Shown here one piece after another: positions 6,495 through 6,501 of a DNA stretch of 6,501 nucleotides. Below the pieces are notes generated by a model. The model was not told the DNA's origin and searched no databases. It was given only the letters and a program-made list of their open reading frames with translations. The DNA lies in the NCBI GenBank assembly GCA_946481465.1, contig CAMLOC010000221.1:1-6501 (forward strand), in the 5' to 3' direction. This stretch comes from an uncultured Shinella sp. GTDB taxonomy: Bacteria > Pseudomonadota > Alphaproteobacteria > Rhizobiales > Rhizobiaceae. The translations under genes and the position numbers were made by a program. How positions within the stretch are numbered: position 1 is the first letter of the stretch; every line of letters starts with the position of its first letter.

Positions 6495-6501
6495 TGTCGT
6501 T

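Overview
The window looks like a chromosomal housekeeping segment of an alphaproteobacterium, most likely from the Rhizobiales (Rhizobium/Ensifer/Shinella-like). The grounds are high GC throughout, the protein types, a serS-surE-pcm-nlpD gene order with no rpoS in view, CtrA-type TTAA-N7-TTAAC sequences, and a rhizobial-style palindromic intergenic repeat. The placement comes from reading motifs and synteny; no database was searched.

Layout. One gene lies on the + strand: a DUF815-family AAA ATPase (62-946). It converges on a block of five minus-strand genes, read from high to low coordinates: serS (6494-5211), surE (5191-4421), pcm (4424-3768, probably starting at a TTG that overlaps the surE stop), an unrecognised 209-residue protein (3506-2877), and an NlpD-like lipoprotein with two LysM domains and a LytM/M23 domain (2735-1155). 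The convergent gap 947-1154 holds a two-hairpin repeat element and a strong 17-bp terminator hairpin.

How the genes work together. serS, surE and pcm are packed as an operon (19-bp gap, then a 4-base overlap). They cover translation (seryl-tRNA charging), nucleotide/stationary-phase housekeeping (SurE phosphatase) and repair of damaged proteins (Pcm-type methyltransferase). After pcm come gaps of 261 bp and 141 bp, and each carries a CtrA-like sequence upstream of the next gene. The unknown gene and the NlpD-like gene may therefore have their own, possibly cell-cycle-controlled, promoters. That would fit an NlpD-like protein with a degenerate LytM domain, a type that usually activates peptidoglycan amidases during division.

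The window is mostly ordinary conserved core genome. The points most worth a second look are the two CtrA-like sites, the unknown gene inserted between pcm and nlpD, the lost zinc and catalytic histidines in the LytM domain, the unusual substrate-loop sequence in Pcm, and the repeat element. I see no mobile element, CRISPR array, tRNA or rRNA gene, and no evidence of a new multi-gene system.
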